A DNA stretch of 64,000 bases, taken from Candidatus Enterococcus wittei (GTDB lineage Bacteria; Bacillota; Bacilli; Lactobacillales; Enterococcaceae). The notes under the pieces were generated by a model that searched no databases, was not told the origin of the DNA, and saw nothing but the letters and a program-made list of their open reading frames with translations. Below, piece by piece: positions 1-9,762 of the stretch (the stretch's first letter is position 1; each line of letters starts with the position of its first letter). The translations under genes were made by a program, and so were the position numbers. Where the stretch lies: positions 118,072 to 182,071 of the forward strand of contig NZ_NGMO01000004.1 in the NCBI RefSeq assembly GCF_002140175.1, in the 5' to 3' direction.

Positions 1-1191
1 AAACCCTTTAGGTAACCCAACAGTGATCCAAAAGATTGCAAATAAACAGAAAATCATCAAGATTCGTCCTATGATCTTTTGTTCACGATCTTTCTTACCA
101 AACAATACAAAAGGACTAGCCAGAAATACAGTAGGAAAGAAATGATAGAACAAAGCGACTTCCGAATTATTCGAAAAGTTAATATCTTCAAACGAGATCT
201 TCCAGTTTGTCAAAAAGTAAAAGAACTCCCCAATATGCCATTTTCCGCCTGTACTTATTCGGTTGCCTGGATACAATGTATTGATTGAAGCCATCAATGC
301 ATCTTTTGACGTAGACCAAAAATGAAGCATGACCACACTGATAAATAGAACAGCTGCTGTGATCAAGATCCCATCAAACAAATCCCACGTTATTTTATTG
401 CGGAAATAAATCAGTACACCAATGAAGTAAAATACCAAGAGATAAGCTAACATCACTTGGTGGGCTGGATAAATCACTAAGATAAAGCCTATCCCGAAAA
501 TCATGACTAAAAGCATCATAAGCGTCCGTAACCACTTTTTATCATGTTGATAAAAGTAATGGTAAAAAGCAACCATCAGACCCATTGTAAAGAAAATCAA
601 ATCTCCTACATGTTGCATAAACCACCATTGAACTGCTGGTGAAAATGCCAAGGCAAATGACCCAATCAAAGAAAGGCCTTTATTCTTCTTCGTTAAAATC
701 ATCAAAAGTTCAAACCCTAATAACACCATGACAACTAATTTCATCGCCCAGTAGAAAGAAAGTCCACGGTCTCTACCAAGGAAAAAGAAGCCCCAATTAA
801 AGGGTTTACCAATCACTGTGATATCTTTTACCGGAGAATTATAAGCGATGATCATGTTTTGCCCGTTCAAGGAATAGTCCTCGTTGACCAATGGATACCC
901 CTTTTCAGCTTGTGACAGATAAAAAGGGGTCTGCACTAACCATTCATCAGAACGAACCTCTCGATTTTCTCCAAAAATCACATCGGATTTCTTTCCATCA
1001 TCTCTTTGTGACACATAAGTATCCCAAACGCCCAGCGAACTACCATTTAAATTAAATGTGACAACTACAACTATAACCAAGAGGCCAATCAAATAACGAA
1101 GCTTTAAAAACACATCAAGGACCGGATGATTGGCTTGTTTTCTCGTTTGATTCATTCGGTGCTGTTGCCCACTTCTTGTTTGTTTTTCCAT
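1..1191 (-). CDS. Large multi-pass membrane protein of the Epa locus, 3' end beyond window
   Basis: The frame is open from an ATG at 1191 to the left edge (397 codons), so the C-terminus is missing. GGAG lies 7 nt before the ATG. A basic cytoplasmic tail (residues 1-30) precedes a first membrane helix at about 33-48. An extracytoplasmic loop with an acidic SDEW at 81-84 follows, then many hydrophobic helices. An acidic first outer loop in a polytopic protein resembles GT-C glycosyltransferases and YfhO-like proteins that use lipid-linked sugars; that assignment is inference. It follows rmlD by 48 nt in the same direction, so it probably builds or decorates the rhamnopolysaccharide at the membrane. 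E. faecium epa loci are recalled to carry membrane-protein genes (epaP/epaQ) here; I cannot confirm which this is. Confidence 0.7.
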   Translation of the reverse strand, partial: MEKQTRSGQQHRMNQTRKQANHPVLDVFLKLRYLIGLLVIVVVVTFNLNGSSLGVWDTYVSQRDDGKKSDVIFGENREVRSDEWLVQTPFYLSQAEKGYPLVNEDYSLNGQNMIIAYNSPVKDITVIGKPFNWGFFFLGRDRGLSFYWAMKLVVMVLLGFELLMILTKKNKGLSLIGSFALAFSPAVQWWFMQHVGDLIFFTMGLMVAFYHYFYQHDKKWLRTLMMLLVMIFGIGFILVIYPAHQVMLAYLLVFYFIGVLIYFRNKITWDLFDGILITAAVLFISVVMLHFWSTSKDALMASINTLYPGNRISTGGKWHIGEFFYFLTNWKISFEDINFSNNSEVALFYHFFPTVFLASPFVLFGKKDREQKIIGRILMIFCLFAIFWITVGLPKGF

Positions 1192-1239
1192 AAAATTCTC
1201 CAATTTCTAAGTTGTTTCTTTTTATGCTAAGGAAAAACC

Positions 1240-2091
1240 TTATTTATTTAATTTTTCTGCTTCTACTAGCATTTGTTCTAAAGCTTCTTGCCATGTTGGA
1301 ATTGAAAAGCCTAGTGATTCTGCTTTTTTAAGACTCATCACAGAGTATTGTGGACGTGTCGCCTTTTGTGGGTATTCTTCTGAAGTAACCGGAACCACTT
1401 CGATATCTTCGTTTTTTAGAATTTCTTTTGCAAATTCATACCATGAACAGCTATTTTCATTTGATAGATGATACACACCGTAAGGAGCATTTTGTTCGAG
1501 AACATAAACCATAAACTCCGCAAGCGTTCGTGTCCATGTTGGACGTCCATATTGGTCGTCTACTACTGTTAAACGATCATGGGTTTGTGCCAATCGTTGC
1601 ATTGTAAATACAAAGTTGTGTCCGTATACGCCAAAGACCCAAGAAGTACGAATAATATAGTAATCTTCTAAAATTTCTTGGACTGCTTGTTCACCTAGCA
1701 ATTTTGTACGTCCATATTCATTTAGTGGATTGGTTGGATCATCTTCTAAATACTCTTCATTTTCTTTTTTACCATCAAAAACATAATCTGTACTAATATA
1801 AACTAATTTTGCATTTGCAGCTTTTGCGGCCAATGCTACATTTCTAGTACCATCTACATTGATTTTTTCATCCAGTTCTTTTCCTTCATCTTCTGCTTTG
1901 TCCACTGCGGTATAGGCTGCACAATGGAAAATCACTTCTGGTTTTAATTCTGTAATATAAGCCATTGTTTTTTCAGCATCCGTTATATCCAATTCTTTGG
2001 CATCTGTCGATACATAAGACAAGCCTTTTTCATCTAATAATTGACGCAATTCTGTTCCTAATTGTCCATTTCCGCCTGTTAATAAAAACAT
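1240..2091 (-). CDS. rmlD: dTDP-4-dehydrorhamnose reductase RmlD (EpaH)
   Basis: Last step of dTDP-L-rhamnose synthesis: NAD(P)H-dependent reduction of dTDP-4-dehydro-L-rhamnose in the cytoplasm. The 283-residue protein has the usual family length. It shows a Rossmann GGNGQLG at 6-12, the SDR serine/threonine region STDYVFDG at 100-107, and catalytic YGRTK at 126-130. GGAG precedes the ATG by 10 nt. It is the fourth rml gene of the epa cluster, but a 258-bp gap with a long palindrome separates it from rmlB, whereas the other rml genes are packed closely. Its expression may therefore be partly uncoupled from rmlACB. Confidence 0.95.
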   Translation of the reverse strand: MFLLTGGNGQLGTELRQLLDEKGLSYVSTDAKELDITDAEKTMAYITELKPEVIFHCAAYTAVDKAEDEGKELDEKINVDGTRNVALAAKAANAKLVYISTDYVFDGKKENEEYLEDDPTNPLNEYGRTKLLGEQAVQEILEDYYIIRTSWVFGVYGHNFVFTMQRLAQTHDRLTVVDDQYGRPTWTRTLAEFMVYVLEQNAPYGVYHLSNENSCSWYEFAKEILKNEDIEVVPVTSEEYPQKATRPQYSVMSLKKAESLGFSIPTWQEALEQMLVEAEKLNK

Positions 2092-2128
2092 AAAGTTATC
2101 GCTCCTTGATTTTTTTATTTAAAAAAAA

Positions 2129-2290
2129 GGGGGGATGTGATAGCTGTCGTCTAACTATTTCTACAAAATAAACAAATAACTATGCAAAAGCCATTTTCCC
2201 GAAAATAAACCGAAGAATTCCAAAAATATCAAAATTATTTTTGGATTCTCCGGTTTATTTTCGGAGGTCAGTACTTGTGTCACATCCCCC
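2129..2290 (-). repeat. Long palindromic element with terminator-like outer stem between rmlB and rmlD
   Basis: Outer arms 2130-2140 and 2280-2290 are perfect 11-bp complements (GGGGGATGTGA on the plus strand). Inner arms 2200-2227 and 2237-2263 form a second, nearly perfect hairpin of about 27 bp. Read on the minus strand, the outer 3' arm ends in six C residues followed by eight T residues, as in an intrinsic terminator. It lies inside the epa operon, so it would attenuate rmlD unless bypassed. A related inner hairpin occurs at 15457-15513, suggesting a dispersed element. Function not known. Confidence 0.6.
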
Positions 2291-2349
2291 TCTTATACTT
2301 ATTCAAAAAGAGGTTACAAAAGAAAGTCTACTGCAAAAAGAACATCTGC

Positions 2350-3974
<1,625 letters not shown>

Positions 3975-3986
3975 GAGTAAAACTCC

Positions 3987-4853
3987 TTATTCAGAGGCCA
4001 GTGCTAACAAATATTGGCCATATTGATTTTTTTTCAATGGTTGCGCTAGAGCAGCTAACTGTTCCTTATTGATATAACCCATACGATAAGCAATTTCTTC
4101 CAAGCAAGCTACTTTTAGATTTTGACGTTTTTCAATTGTTTCGATAAACGTTGAAGCCTCAAGTAAAGACTCGTGGGTTCCAGTATCTAACCAAGCAAAT
4201 CCTCGTCCCATCAATTCTACAGAAAGCGCTCCTTTTTCAAGATAGGCTTTGTTGACATCAGTGATCTCTAGTTCACCACGTTCAGACGGTTTGATCCCTT
4301 TGGCAATTGAGATTACATCGTTATCATAAAAATAAAGGCCAGTTACTGCATAATTTGATTTTGGCTTTTCTGGTTTTTCTTCAATTGAAAGAGCCTGCAT
4401 ATTTTCATCAAATTCTACTACGCCAAAACGTTCTGGATCATTCACATGATATCCGAAAACAGTGGCACCACTCTCTTTAGAGGCAGCACGTTGTAACATT
4501 TTAGACAAACCACCACCATAGTAGATGTTATCTCCTAAAACAAGACATACACTGTCATCACCGATAAACTCTTCCCCAATAATAAATGCTTGGGCAAGCC
4601 CATCTGGACTTTCTTGAACAGCATATTCGATATGGATCCCTATCTCGTTTCCATCGCCAAATAACTCTTTGAAGCGAGGAGTATCTTGAGGTGTGGATAT
4701 AATCAAGATTTCTTTGATTCCTGCCAACATCAAGGTAGACATTGGATAATAAATCATAGGTTTATCATAAATTGGCATTAATTGTTTAGATGTAGCCTTA
4801 GTTAAAGGGTACAAGCGTGTTCCACTGCCCCCAGCAAGGATGATTCCTTTCAT
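3987..4853 (-). CDS. rmlA: Glucose-1-phosphate thymidylyltransferase RmlA (EpaE)
   Basis: First step of dTDP-L-rhamnose synthesis: glucose-1-phosphate plus dTTP to dTDP-glucose. The 288-residue nucleotidyltransferase opens with LAGGSGTRL at 6-14, the dTTP-binding loop. This is followed by the sugar-phosphate region [15 protein letters not shown], and later VLGDN for the metal-binding aspartate and the WLDTGTH motif. AAGGAG lies 10-11 nt before the ATG. A plausible sigma-A promoter sits upstream at 4893-4921, so rmlACB may have its own transcription start in addition to read-through from epaABCD. Confidence 0.96.
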   Translation of the reverse strand: MKGIILAGGSGTRLYPLTKATSKQLMPIYDKPMIYYPMSTLMLAGIKEILIISTPQDTPRFKELFGDGNEIGIHIEYAVQESPDGLAQAFIIGEEFIGDDSVCLVLGDNIYYGGGLSKMLQRAASKESGATVFGYHVNDPERFGVVEFDENMQALSIEEKPEKPKSNYAVTGLYFYDNDVISIAKGIKPSERGELEITDVNKAYLEKGALSVELMGRGFAWLDTGTHESLLEASTFIETIEKRQNLKVACLEEIAYRMGYINKEQLAALAQPLKKNQYGQYLLALASE

Positions 4854-4892
4854 ATATATAAGCGCTCCTTTTTTTTAAAATTTCACTTTGCT

Positions 4893-4921
4893 ATTATCTC
4901 ATCAAACCAATGATTTGTCAT
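4893..4921 (-). promoter_or_regulatory. Candidate sigma-A promoter for rmlA
   Basis: On the minus strand, ATGACA (4916-4921) and GATAAT (4893-4898) are separated by exactly 17 bp, close to the TTGACA/TATAAT consensus. The -10 ends 39 nt before the rmlA ATG, inside the 94-bp gap after epaD. Sequence match only. Confidence 0.5.
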
Positions 4922-4947
4922 GATTTTATTGCTAATTTAATGATCTT

Positions 4948-5661
4948 TTATCGCTCATGCCGCCATTTTCTTTGAATAAGTGCTTTTAACAAATGAACAC
5001 GCCAAGAGATTTTTTGTTTCCATTTACTTTGCGTTTCAATTTGACTGGCATTGAAATCATGCCTGCGATAAAGTGTCAAAGGTTCTTTAATAAACCCTAC
5101 ATGATTCCCTGCTAGTAACCCGATCCACATATCATGCATCGGCACATCTTTAGGAATCGGCAAGATTTTTTCTTTCAAAGAAGAGCGAAAAGCCATGCCA
5201 GCGCCAATATAGTTGCTTCGAATCAAATTATTCAACCATCCTTCTTTGGATTTTCTAAATGCAAAATAAGAAGCATGGATTTCTTTCAATTCACTATCAA
5301 CAATCACTAAATCAGATACCACCACTAATTGTTTTGGATTTTTTTCAAAGTAGCATGTGATCTTCTCTATCTTACTTTCTAACCAGACATCATCCTGATC
5401 TGCCAAAAAAATAAGCTCTCCTTGAGCTTGGCTAATGGCAAAACCAAAATTGGCGATTAATCCTTCTTTTGGTCCTTCAAAAAGTTTGATTCGCTCGTCT
5501 TTTGTTGCATATTCATTTAAAATCGACCAAGTTCCATCCACAGATCCATCATCTGAAATGATGACTTCATCTTCTGAAGATAGTTGAGTCAAAATGCTAT
5601 CCAACTGTTCTCTTATATAGATTTCTCCATTAAAGGTTGCTATACAAACCGACCGCATCAT
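4948..5661 (-). CDS. epaD: Family 2 glycosyltransferase EpaD
   Basis: A cytoplasmic GT-A glycosyltransferase of the rhamnopolysaccharide pathway. With the ATG at 5661 it has 237 residues: TFNG at 9-12, SDDGS at 36-40 for the nucleotide-sugar, and DQDD at 88-91 as the DxD metal site. Longer upstream frames would overlap epaC by 23 nt. The chosen ATG starts 2 nt after the epaC stop and has AAGG 6 nt upstream. Fourth of four tightly packed genes epaA-B-C-D. Donor and acceptor cannot be read from sequence; rhamnose transfer is likely from context. Confidence 0.85.
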   Translation of the reverse strand: MMRSVCIATFNGEIYIREQLDSILTQLSSEDEVIISDDGSVDGTWSILNEYATKDERIKLFEGPKEGLIANFGFAISQAQGELIFLADQDDVWLESKIEKITCYFEKNPKQLVVVSDLVIVDSELKEIHASYFAFRKSKEGWLNNLIRSNYIGAGMAFRSSLKEKILPIPKDVPMHDMWIGLLAGNHVGFIKEPLTLYRRHDFNASQIETQSKWKQKISWRVHLLKALIQRKWRHER

Positions 5662-5662
5662 T

Positions 5663-6487
5663 TCACACCTTCCAATTGTCAACAAGCGAACGTAGTGTTA
5701 ACCGCCAGATTCCTCGATTTTTGATTGTCAAAAATTGCTTGATCGTTCTTAATATCAACTGTTTTCGATGTTGCCTTAAGTGAACCCTATCATATCCCTG
5801 ATAAAAGTTGTCCTCTGCGTTCAAAATGGATCGATATCTTTCGGTACTCACTTTCTTATAATCTAAAACAGAAAGATCATGCTCGATCCTAATATCTAAT
5901 ACCAAGATTTCTTTTTTCAATTGAGCGATTTGCCAAAACATCCAATGATCTAAAAAATCTAATGGGAACATTGGATTAAAGCCATTGATTTGCTTTAAAA
6001 ATTGACAAGAAAATACCACCCCAGAATTGATTGCCATGATCCGATCATGAAAGATGCCAGGTTGATCAACTACCTTAAAATGCCGATTAATATACTGAGC
6101 ACTCAAAACAGGTGAGATTTGACGGTTAGCGGCAAATACCCTTGGTACTGCTGCTGCTAACTCATTGGACCATTCGATTTGATGAACCACATCAAAATAA
6201 TCCATGTCAATCTGGGTGTCTTGATCTAACGTAACTAATGAACAAGCGGAAGTTACACAAGATAAGCCATAATTATAAGCTTGTGCCAATCCAGGGTTTG
6301 TTGGATCATGTCGATAATGTACATTTTCATGATCAAAAATTGGATCTTCATGAGCAACAGAGCTATTATCATAGACCACTAAGTAAATAGTCCCTTCTTT
6401 TATCGCCTGCTTGAGCACTTCATAAGAAGGAGATTGAGAGATGGTTTGTTGATATAAAACAATCACTACTGCTAATTGTGAGTTCAT
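5663..6487 (-). CDS. epaC: Family 2 (rhamnosyl)transferase EpaC
   Basis: A GT2 enzyme of 274 residues with the RfbF/rhamnosyltransferase-like pattern: VLYQQ at 10-14, YDNSS at 39-43, NPGLAQAYN at 64-72, and DQDT at 88-91 as metal site. The start at 6487 makes a TGATG overlap with the epaB stop, with GGTGGAA about 9 nt upstream; this is preferred over an in-frame ATG seven codons earlier that would overlap epaB more. It probably adds a sugar to the growing Epa rhamnan. The exact linkage is unknown. Confidence 0.85.
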   Translation of the reverse strand: MNSQLAVVIVLYQQTISQSPSYEVLKQAIKEGTIYLVVYDNSSVAHEDPIFDHENVHYRHDPTNPGLAQAYNYGLSCVTSACSLVTLDQDTQIDMDYFDVVHQIEWSNELAAAVPRVFAANRQISPVLSAQYINRHFKVVDQPGIFHDRIMAINSGVVFSCQFLKQINGFNPMFPLDFLDHWMFWQIAQLKKEILVLDIRIEHDLSVLDYKKVSTERYRSILNAEDNFYQGYDRVHLRQHRKQLILRTIKQFLTIKNRGIWRLTLRSLVDNWKV

Positions 6488-7287
6488 CAGAAAAAATTCC
6501 ACCCCCATTTATTAAAAAATTTAACCATAGAGGACAAAAAGACTCGGAAAAGCTTAAAGTTCCGATGGGCCCCTTTTCCATATAAATGCACAACGGAAAA
6601 AAGAGGGGTATACAATAATTTTTCTCCTATTTTTTCAAAACTCAGACAAAGATCATTATCTTCGAAATACATGAAATAGCGTGTATCAAAGCCGTTTATT
6701 TTTTTAAATTTCGACACATCCACCACCATAAAACTTCCCGAAATCATTCGAACGTAAGATTCAACATCTGTCGGCAAATCTCGGCATTCAAAGCGTGCTA
6801 AACGCTTATCAAACATTTTCTTAACAAAACTTAAAGGGATAAACCGTAACATATAATCAAAGACATCCAAATGCTGACGAATCAGATGTTGCGTAGAGCC
6901 ATCTTCATTAAGGATTCTTGGTGCGATCATGGCACATTCTGGATGTTCTGCCAATAATCCGACTAACTGGACCACTGTCTGCTCATCGACAAGAATATCC
7001 GGATTGAAGATAATCGCATACGGATAAGAACTATGCAATAAATTATGGTTGTGACCATAACCAAATCCACGATTCTCTGCATTGAAATAAATATTGATAT
7101 AAGGATACTTTAAGTATTCTTTTAGCTTTTCTTGATATTCAGGAGATGAATTATTATCAAAAATCAAAAATTCAATCGCTGGTTCATCTCCTACTGTAGC
7201 AATAAATGTATCTAATGTTTGAAAAATTTTTTGACTATTGGCAGTCACAATACTAATTAAAATCGGCTGTCTCATTTTGTTCTTCAT
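6487..7287 (-). CDS. epaB: Family 2 (rhamnosyl)transferase EpaB
   Basis: A 266-residue GT2 enzyme: ISIVTAN near the N-terminus, then FDNNSS, NRGFGYGHN and FNPDILVDE, the variant DxD of bacterial rhamnosyltransferases. It is thought to add early rhamnose units on the undecaprenyl carrier made by EpaA; family-based inference. Its ATG directly follows the epaA stop and its stop overlaps the epaC start, so it depends on the epaA promoter. An internal Met at codon 5 is an alternative start. Confidence 0.85.
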   Translation of the reverse strand: MKNKMRQPILISIVTANSQKIFQTLDTFIATVGDEPAIEFLIFDNNSSPEYQEKLKEYLKYPYINIYFNAENRGFGYGHNHNLLHSSYPYAIIFNPDILVDEQTVVQLVGLLAEHPECAMIAPRILNEDGSTQHLIRQHLDVFDYMLRFIPLSFVKKMFDKRLARFECRDLPTDVESYVRMISGSFMVVDVSKFKKINGFDTRYFMYFEDNDLCLSFEKIGEKLLYTPLFSVVHLYGKGAHRNFKLFRVFLSSMVKFFNKWGWNFF

Positions 7288-8418
7288 TTATGGTCGGTTC
7301 CATTTCTTAAAATATTTCTGCAATACTTGTGTACGATAGTCTTTATTTCCTAAAAATCGCAATGTTTTTAAAATAAATTGATGTTTCTCATTAATCAAAC
7401 CGATTAATTCAAACAATAACATGGCGGCAAACAACATCACGAAGAACAACACTATGGTACCAAGACTGCCTGTATAATTCATGATCATTGCAGTAAATGA
7501 AAACATCAATGCAATGGCATAGATAGTTAAAACTGCCCCTTTATGAGTAAAACCTAATGCAATCAGCCGATGATGTAGATGCTTTTTGTCTGCGGTAGAA
7601 AAAGAAACGCGGTTGGCTTTTCTACGTATAATCGCAAAAAATGTATCGGTTACCGGTACGCCCATGACGATCAATAAAGAAATCGAAGAGACAAAAGTGA
7701 CATTTTTTAATCCTTGTAAAGACAATACAGCCATCATAAAGCCTAAGAAAAGTGCCCCTGTATCCCCTAAATAAATCTTTGCCGGATAAAAATTATAAGG
7801 GAAGAAACCTATAATACTTGCTACAAGACAAAAGATGACGATGGGAATATAGACGGTAGATGAATGGAGAAAAAAATAACCAATGATACCGATTGTCGTC
7901 AAACCAATCAATGATACTCCTGCAGCTAAGCCATCCAAGCCATCAATCAGATTCACCGCATTGGTAATCCCAAAAATCCAAAATATCGTCACTGGGAAAC
8001 TAAGCCAACCCAATTGGATATATCCGAAAAATGGAAGTGTAAATGAATCGATATGGATATCCGCCACAAAATAAACGATCAAAGATGCTATCAAAATCCC
8101 TATACTCTTTTGTTTTGGCGTAAGCTCGTATTTATCATCTAATAGCCCTGTCAAGATGATGACGGAAGCAGCCAATAATATAGGTAAAATATAAAATTGA
8201 GGAATAATATCTCTAAAAAGAATGATCGTTGAAAGTGCAAAGGACACAAATATCGGTAGACCACCTGCAGAAGGCATAGGAATTTTATTGATTCTCCTTG
8301 CATTTGGCTTATCCACCATACCAGTTTGCACAGAAATAATTTTAAAGACTGGGGTCAGTATCAAAGATAAAAATATTGTTAAAAAAAATCTTACTACCAT
8401 ACTAAAAGAAACCAGCAT
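7288..8418 (-). CDS. epaA: Undecaprenyl-phosphate sugar-1-phosphate transferase EpaA (WecA/TagO family)
   Basis: A GT4 integral membrane enzyme that starts polysaccharide synthesis by moving a sugar-1-phosphate (usually GlcNAc-1-P in this family) onto undecaprenyl phosphate. The 376-residue polytopic protein shows MPSAGGLPIF, LLDDKYEL with the catalytic Asp pair, NLIDGLDGLAAG, GDTGALFLG and the late HLHHRL motif, all diagnostic. AGGTG lies 5-6 nt before the ATG. First gene of epaABCD with a good promoter at 8453-8480. The last roughly 30 residues are a basic cytoplasmic tail. Confidence 0.93.
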   Translation of the reverse strand: MLVSFSMVVRFFLTIFLSLILTPVFKIISVQTGMVDKPNARRINKIPMPSAGGLPIFVSFALSTIILFRDIIPQFYILPILLAASVIILTGLLDDKYELTPKQKSIGILIASLIVYFVADIHIDSFTLPFFGYIQLGWLSFPVTIFWIFGITNAVNLIDGLDGLAAGVSLIGLTTIGIIGYFFLHSSTVYIPIVIFCLVASIIGFFPYNFYPAKIYLGDTGALFLGFMMAVLSLQGLKNVTFVSSISLLIVMGVPVTDTFFAIIRRKANRVSFSTADKKHLHHRLIALGFTHKGAVLTIYAIALMFSFTAMIMNYTGSLGTIVLFFVMLFAAMLLFELIGLINEKHQFILKTLRFLGNKDYRTQVLQKYFKKWNRP

Positions 8419-8452
8419 CTTGGCACCTACTTTAATTTAAGAGTCATTAATT

Positions 8453-8480
8453 ATTATAAAACACTGTAATAATTTTACAA
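8453..8480 (-). promoter_or_regulatory. Candidate sigma-A promoter for the epa operon
   Basis: On the minus strand, TTGTAA (8475-8480) and a perfect TATAAT (8453-8458) are spaced by 16 bp. The -10 ends 34 nt before the epaA ATG. It is the only strong match in the 77-bp gap between the BrkB-like gene and epaA. Confidence 0.6.
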
Positions 8481-8495
8481 CAAGAGCCTTTAGTT

Positions 8496-9419
8496 CTACT
8501 CTTTTTTTTGTGAAAATTTATTTTTTATTTTGCTGAACCATCTGCTAGTAGGGGTACGTCTTTCTTTTATTTCTGCACCTGTTATGTATTCTTGCACAAC
8601 AGCATTGATGATCCCACCCAAAATGATAATGGTCGCTGCAAAGTTCAACCAAAGCATTAATACGATGAAACTTCCGATGATCTGGTAACCGCCTACGCGT
8701 GTAGCAAAATATTTTGCATAGATTCCAAAAACTTGGGAAAGGAGCATCCAACCAACTGTTGCAAAAACAGTTCCCGGAATTACCGCCTTTAACTTTAATT
8801 GTGCATTAGGTACGATCAAGTAAATCAAAAACATGACCACGAACAACGCAACTGAAGTAATCGGCCATTTCAATGCTTGAAATTGATCAATAAAGTTTAT
8901 AGGAATATTGAAAATAGGCTGAATCGCATCTAGGATCAATTGTCCGAAACCTAAAACAATCGTTACCCCACTGATTGCAATCATAAATAATAAAATGACA
9001 ATCAACGAGAAGAAACGTACAATGATGAAATTCTTACGATTATCCACGCCATACGCTTTATTCATTGCAATTTGTAACGCATTGATACTCTGACTCGCTG
9101 ACCACAAAGCTGCTAAAGCCGACACTGAAAGCAAACTCCCTGAACTTTGAGTCAATAGATTTTTAACAGCAGGACCAATAAACTCGTAAATAGTTTCAGG
9201 AATCACTTCTCGGATATACGTCAATACTGTTCCTTGATCAATTTGTAAGTAAGGTAAAATATTTCCGAATGCAATAATCAGCGGAAACAAAGATAACAAT
9301 AAATAGTAGGCAACAACCACTGAAGTCGTCCCCATTTCTGAATCCACGATACGTTTTTGTGTCGTTTCAATAAAACGCATCAAATTCTTATTCTGCTTTA
9401 TTTTGTTCCAACTGTTCAT
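8496..9419 (-). CDS. YihY/BrkB family inner-membrane protein
   Basis: A 307-residue protein with six predicted hydrophobic segments and the family's characteristic DSEMGTTSVVVAYYLLLSLFP region near residues 27-47, SQS in SASQSINALQ, and a basic C-terminus. The family was once called ribonuclease BN; that activity belongs to another protein, and the true function, probably transport or envelope maintenance, is unsettled. Gaps of 77 bp to epaA and 343 bp to the next gene upstream suggest a single-gene unit. The upstream gap is filled by a hairpin repeat array. Confidence 0.85.
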   Translation of the reverse strand: MNSWNKIKQNKNLMRFIETTQKRIVDSEMGTTSVVVAYYLLLSLFPLIIAFGNILPYLQIDQGTVLTYIREVIPETIYEFIGPAVKNLLTQSSGSLLSVSALAALWSASQSINALQIAMNKAYGVDNRKNFIIVRFFSLIVILLFMIAISGVTIVLGFGQLILDAIQPIFNIPINFIDQFQALKWPITSVALFVVMFLIYLIVPNAQLKLKAVIPGTVFATVGWMLLSQVFGIYAKYFATRVGGYQIIGSFIVLMLWLNFAATIIILGGIINAVVQEYITGAEIKERRTPTSRWFSKIKNKFSQKKE

Positions 9420-9445
9420 AGCAATCCCCTAAATCTGTAGTATAG

Positions 9446-9557
9446 TCAAGGTTATGACAACAGTGTTTTGATCTGAGCAGTAAGACAGACAATCGAAAAA
9501 TAGCACCTCATATTTTAAGATTGTCTAGCTTAGTGCCGAAGATCAGCTGTTGGAATA
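9446..9557. repeat. Hairpin intergenic repeat, copy A
   Basis: About 112 bp starting TCAAGGTTATGA. Imperfect complementary arms fold the whole unit: TGATCT...GCAGTAAG pairs with CTTAGTGC...AGATCA, and GACAATC pairs with GATTGTC around the core AAATAGCACCTC. Copy B follows directly, and copies C and D lie at 57299-57450. No coding frame is supported. Confidence 0.7.
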
Positions 9558-9677
9558 CCGTTTATCAAGGTTATGAAAGAAGCGTTTTGCACTGAGGAAT
9601 AAGACAGAAAAATGTGAAATAGCCCTTCATATTTTACGATTATCTGGCTTAGTTCCGAGGATCAGTTCCAAGTACTA
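9558..9677. repeat. Hairpin intergenic repeat, copy B
   Basis: A unit in tandem with copy A, entered by CCGTTTATCAAGGTTATGA, a junction sequence seen again almost unchanged at 57412-57430. The outer arms TGCACTGAGGAATAAG and CTTAGTTCCGAGGATCA pair, and a core GAAATAGCCCTTC matches copy A in position. Stem bases differ from copy A while pairing is largely kept. Confidence 0.7.
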
Positions 9678-9681
9678 AGAC

Positions 9682-9721
9682 GAATGTTGAAAAAATAGTT
9701 CCTCCTACTTTTCCAACATTC
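9682..9721. repeat. Short hairpin with the same core as repeats A/B
   Basis: Arms GAATGTTG (9682-9689) and CAACATTC (9714-9721) enclose AAAAAATAGTTCCTCCTACTTTT, whose AAATAG-N2-CCTC spacing matches repeat copy A though the stem is different. It ends 42 bp below the map stop codon and could also slow or end map transcription, although no clean T-run follows on the minus strand. Confidence 0.5.
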
Positions 9722-9762
9722 TTCTTCATACGTAAATTGATTTTTTAATTTCAAATTAGCAT

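Noticed and set aside
8545..8751. 68-codon minus-strand frame inside the BrkB-like gene
   Set aside because: Different frame of a well-supported membrane protein; no start signal.
9446..9721. CRISPR array from the tandem repeats
   Set aside because: Units are about 112 bp, divergent and self-folding, with no short identical repeats or regular spacers and no cas genes.
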